Both the position numbers and the translations under genes were made by a program. Under the pieces are notes generated by a model. It saw nothing but the letters and a program-made list of their open reading frames with translations, searched no databases and was not told the origin of the DNA. From CAYWMP01 sp964459445 (lineage in GTDB: Bacteria > Desulfobacterota > DSM-4660 > Desulfatiglandales > HGW-15): DNA of 44,284 nt. Of the stretch, positions 42,001-44,284 are shown piece after piece (positions within the stretch are counted from its first letter, which is position 1; each line of letters begins with the position of its first letter). The stretch is taken from contig CAYWMP010000024.1 in assembly GCA_964459445.1 (NCBI GenBank), positions 1 through 44,284 on the forward strand. The letters are read 5' to 3'.

Positions 42001-42254
42001 CCCTTCGCTTCGGTTTTATCCATGAGTACTCCAAGAGATCGGAATCCTTGCCTATCGTGATGGATGAAATTCTGGTCAATTTTGATCAATCCAGGGCCAA
42101 GGCCACGATCGGCGCAATCCTTGAGCTTTCAAAACAAAACCAAGTAGTGTTTTTCACCTGTCATCCCGAAATGACCAGCCTCTTCAAGGAAGCGGATCCC
42201 CAAATTCCGATATTTGAGATCTCAAAGGGAACCATTGAAAAGACCAATGGTTAA
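39090..42254 (+). CDS. YhaN-type SMC/Rad50-like ATPase with a membrane hairpin
   Basis: Split ABC/SMC ATPase of 1054 aa. Walker A GRNESGKST is at 31-39, the ABC signature LSRGTAEQLYLSLR at about 960-973 and Walker B LPIVMDE at about 988-994. Between them are long coiled coils (about 160-470 and 540-930). At the coiled-coil apex, where Rad50 has a zinc hook, there are two hydrophobic segments (about 480-530: IAPATTAIGLMLLAWLGY and FSAGTFFSIMGTLL), and no CxxC. This would place the arm tip in the membrane. It pairs with the YhaO-type nuclease. Confidence 0.9.
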   Translation: MRLTGLYLNGFGIFHDVKVEELSPELTVFYGRNESGKSTLLGFLRAILFGFPDGRSSENLYPPLKGGRHGGNITLLTDDREELVLERSPGPRGGKVKVLKSGQALGDKAFLNHFLGMASRSLFKNVYAFSLTELQTFETLNTESVNEALYSAGAGIDPAGLTRLKSSLEKRENELFRRGGSKPAINVILLRLANLAKEKKALSESVEEYDALRTRIGQISRSIQTTEEKKLDLSIQFRKAEQWIALWPEWLNLDLINEKLAELEPIDEFPRQGLARFEALKSRLGDMENGLLEKKGDLERQESELSGIKTDLGILSLASSIRQLQRDEGRFEAATQEIGSVKRAVKSAEQKLNQSVERLGSSWTVEKVSAFNLSIATLEEIRKYRDTIRQAELEMQKRKELLEDLEREKQGIDEVIRSLPKPPIQDPERLAEMKRANQRLVRMESRSQLVERELGYIRERLEDLEREKQNLNASFLPKKPIFPVCIAPATTAIGLMLLAWLGYHGQWVWAFSAGTFFSIMGTLLSALRSRLMRRTGDRNLGVERQMEHLVMKASDLESKGREFQQELDQIQTSALDDRSILGLSEADSGEALERMDVRLEEETRQVERLKEASDRLDRVEIRQKETLDALQRAQSAGNEIKRKWEDWLEKRDLEPVLSPDGAMETLSMIDSCKEQVEHLALERSRLEALNRTMADYLNQINEVLAHRGGNPVDEGEVQAAAQTLIHEYTEAEKAAQKSALLSEEIKASQGSVDRLQGQLNKTQKEIQELIAASGAKNEDQFRERAVVYEKRIALRRDRERYEGSVKRLSGSLGDLPQVDDFLSKTDRDELENRRAKLEKEVKELDATLEQRNREQARLEEQTRQLLDDEKLTALRSEEESLKERLLSHSEEWSTVKLAQALMGVARGRYERERQPDVIRKAGVYFNRLTLGKYPSVLAPLGEDRIEVVCQDNSRKDIGHLSRGTAEQLYLSLRFGFIHEYSKRSESLPIVMDEILVNFDQSRAKATIGAILELSKQNQVVFFTCHPEMTSLFKEADPQIPIFEISKGTIEKTNG

Positions 42255-42356
42255 ACAGTAGACGATGGGGTGCTTTCACAGTTCCTCAGGTGTAAATGCC
42301 ATCTCGTCATCTATACGATCGGTATCAGCAAATTGTAAACCGGGACAATCTCTCAT

Positions 42357-44123
42357 TTGATTACCCAAAAAACATGGCGCCTTATTTCTTTAGCGTTGCT
42401 TATTATTTTTGCATTAGCGTTAAGGCTCCACCACCTGGATTATGAGAGCCTATGGATAGACGAGATCCGCCAGGTATCTTATTATCCCTACCCATTTTCT
42501 CAAATCATCCATGATGCCGCTTCCCAAAATCAACCCCCTTTAGATTACTGGATTGGGCATGTTGTGCATTTTTTTTCCAATAGCGATTTTGCCCTCCGCC
42601 TGCCGTCTGCTCTTTTTGGAGTGGGTATTGTAATTTTTGTGGCGCTTCTTTCGGCCAAAGTATCGAGCTGGCCGGTAGGACTTGGTATCGGTATCATTAG
42701 CGCCTTACTTCCTTTTAATCTCTACTTTTCTCAAGAAGCCAGACCCTATTCCATTGCCATCTTTTTTTTCCTCGCGGTCCTTTGGTCACTCGATGCTTTA
42801 CTGGTTTCTACAGGCAAAAGGATTCTTAAAGGGGCGGTGCTTTTGTTTTTTTTGAGCTTTTTTCTCTATTCCCGAAGCCTATCGCCTCTCGTGGTTACTT
42901 TTACTCTCGGTCTTATTTTCATAATTTGGTTCATCGTTTTGGTTATAAAAGAGGGTCTGAACTTTAAAGGTCAACAAATCAGCGTTATTCTTGGCGGCTT
43001 TGTGTGCGGATTGGCGCTTTTGCTGTATATCCCTAATTTTAGAATCGTGCTCAACCAAAGTGGCATGGGTGTTTATGAAACCTTGTCGATGTTTGGAATT
43101 AACAGTTTTGTCTCTGGAATAAATAATTTTGACCTCTTTCCGATATGGCAAGCTTTTGTGGTCCAGACCGATCCGCTCAGACTGTCCCTCTTAGTTCTAC
43201 TCCTTCTTTCTCCATGTATTGCCTTTCAAATGAAGTTATGGAAAAAGAATTCGCTTTGGGTGATAAGTACCGCCCTTCTTCCAGCTTGTAGCATATTGAA
43301 CATCCTTGTTTTTCAAGCGATGACAGGTATGCCTTTTCGGCCTCCCTATGCAATCTATCTGTTGCCCCTAACGCTTATTCTTGGGGCAGTGACCTTTCAA
43401 GGCATTTGGAATCTTGCTGGAAAGATAAAGCAATCCGGAATTATCCGGCTCTGTTTGCTGGTTTTTTTTGCAGTTCTCATTTCAAGTGCGGCAATGGCGG
43501 CCTTGAATTTTAAAGCTGATAGAAAAAAGTCAGATTGGAGAGGGGTTTGTGATTATTTGAGCAGTGGTTTCGGTTCTGAACAAATCCTGATATTTGATAG
43601 TTTGTTGCCCTACGGTCGGCCGACTTTTTACGGATTCACGCGCTACTACCAAAAACGGTCGGCACTGTTTTACATGAGTCAGGTGCCTTTTCTTTTGCCG
43701 CGCTTGATGGATCTAGGGCGTGAACCTGTCTTTATTCTCTTTCAACAACGCGCCTATTATTTGACCGCGAGATCCAGATATCCGCTTCACTTTGGACATA
43801 CCTACATTGATTTCGGCAAAATAAGACGAGATCCTCTTTTCAAGGTTGCCGAGTTTGACGGTTTCTGCGTTGTTAAACTTAAAGATAAAGGTGATACTTT
43901 TGCCGGAGATGCATATAAGGGGATAGGCAAGTTGTTATTACATCTTCCCCAGGATTCTTCGCTTGTTGAGATGCATTTGGCGGCAGCGGGGCTTGCCCGG
44001 ATTAGCGGACTAAGCCATTGGCAAGGACATTTTAGACAAGCGGAAATGCTGGCTGGTGATCAATATCGGTCAAGGTTGATAGAAATAAAAAATCACATCA
44101 CAGATATTCCTATAAAGAAATAA
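42357..44123 (+). CDS. polytopic ArnT/PMT-like glycosyltransferase (GT-C fold)
   Basis: Membrane glycosyltransferase that likely uses a lipid-linked sugar. The start must be TTG at 42357: a stop lies 21 bases upstream and no in-frame ATG is near. About ten membrane segments fill residues 8-400. The first extracytoplasmic loop carries the family acidic pair in LWIDEIRQ (Asp35, Glu36), and QNQPPLDYW fits the next conserved loop. The C-terminal 190 residues form a soluble extracytoplasmic domain (SDWRGVCDYL). Length is 588 aa. Sugar and acceptor are unknown. It has more AT-rich codon use than its neighbours by eye. Confidence 0.82.
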   Translation: MITQKTWRLISLALLIIFALALRLHHLDYESLWIDEIRQVSYYPYPFSQIIHDAASQNQPPLDYWIGHVVHFFSNSDFALRLPSALFGVGIVIFVALLSAKVSSWPVGLGIGIISALLPFNLYFSQEARPYSIAIFFFLAVLWSLDALLVSTGKRILKGAVLLFFLSFFLYSRSLSPLVVTFTLGLIFIIWFIVLVIKEGLNFKGQQISVILGGFVCGLALLLYIPNFRIVLNQSGMGVYETLSMFGINSFVSGINNFDLFPIWQAFVVQTDPLRLSLLVLLLLSPCIAFQMKLWKKNSLWVISTALLPACSILNILVFQAMTGMPFRPPYAIYLLPLTLILGAVTFQGIWNLAGKIKQSGIIRLCLLVFFAVLISSAAMAALNFKADRKKSDWRGVCDYLSSGFGSEQILIFDSLLPYGRPTFYGFTRYYQKRSALFYMSQVPFLLPRLMDLGREPVFILFQQRAYYLTARSRYPLHFGHTYIDFGKIRRDPLFKVAEFDGFCVVKLKDKGDTFAGDAYKGIGKLLLHLPQDSSLVEMHLAAAGLARISGLSHWQGHFRQAEMLAGDQYRSRLIEIKNHITDIPIKK

Positions 44124-44248
44124 GGAATATCTCCTTTTTAGTTGCAGTTATCAAAATGAATCAATCAACTAACTCCTTTATATTCATTTAAAATATGTAA
44201 ATGGTTTTTACCGCAGACAAACGCAGACATTTAGTCCGTAATAGAAAC

Positions 44249-44267
44249 CCTTGTCCTGAGGGCAAGG
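44249..44267 (+). repeat. hairpin downstream of the glycosyltransferase gene
   Basis: CCTTGTCC-TGA-GGGCAAGG, an 8-bp stem with one G-T pair. No T-run follows. A CCGCAGACAAACGCAGAC direct repeat lies just before it (44211-44228). It may be a weak terminator or a piece of a repeat cut by the window edge. Confidence 0.35.
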
Positions 44268-44284
44268 TCAGAGTTCATAGGCTT

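Noticed and set aside
1..44284. A prophage, plasmid or large genomic island
   Set aside because: No integrase, tRNA target, replication, capsid or conjugation gene was seen; genes are mostly envelope, regulatory and maturation functions.

Overview
This window looks like a chromosomal segment of a Gram-negative, anaerobic-type bacterium, most likely a Desulfobacterota (deltaproteobacterial) lineage. That placement is an inference from three things: a type II secretion (T2SS) operon in the order F-G-H-I-J-K-L-M-N-C-A-B-like-D, [NiFe]-hydrogenase maturation genes, and an Mla/MCE lipid-transport operon whose permease carries a fused STAS domain. Base composition is moderate and many intergenic gaps hold short dispersed or foldback repeats. 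No tRNA, rRNA, CRISPR array, transposase gene or phage gene was seen.

Layout. Positions 164-13878 (+) hold a nearly complete T2SS operon: the inner-membrane platform (GspF, L, M, C), five pseudopilins (G, H, I, J, K), GspN, an ExeA/GspA-type ATPase with a peptidoglycan-binding tail, a membrane-anchored TPR protein with a GspB-like N-terminus, and the secretin GspD. GspE and the prepilin peptidase are not in the window. A CRP-type regulator follows (13927-14607). Just downstream of it are two tandem CRP-consensus sites and a small hairpin-led ORF. Two related PAS/LuxR regulators follow (15254-18113), then a possible 59-residue small protein, a secreted S8 protease and a secreted HEAT-repeat protein that share an N-terminal STN/secretin-N0-like module. 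After these come a 4HBT thioesterase and a DUF2333-type membrane protein.

Positions 23136-27920 (+) encode HypA, HypB, HypF and HypD; hypC and hypE are not here. A small kinase-like protein follows. On the minus strand lie a Fur-FeoA fusion, a second Fur protein with a clear promoter overlapped by a Fur-like box, and a metallo-beta-lactamase-fold protein. Next comes an Mla/Pqi-like operon, read right to left: a cNMP-binding/PAS/TM protein, MlaE with STAS, MlaF, MlaD and an auxiliary lipoprotein. The right end (+) holds a YhaO-type (SbcD/Mre11-like) nuclease, a YhaN-type (Rad50-like) ATPase and a polytopic ArnT/PMT-like glycosyltransferase.

The most notable non-gene signal is a set of at least six foldback (MITE-like) elements of about 90-210 bp. 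They sit at gene junctions, several starting within a few bases of a stop codon and three lying inside operons. Two of them (23478-23602 and 34530-34654) are copies of the same 125-bp family. The most interesting protein-level signals are the paired STN modules on the S8 protease and HEAT protein near the T2SS genes, the Fur-FeoA fusion, and the regulator whose extracytoplasmic domain follows, rather than precedes, its cytoplasmic cNMP/PAS sensors.
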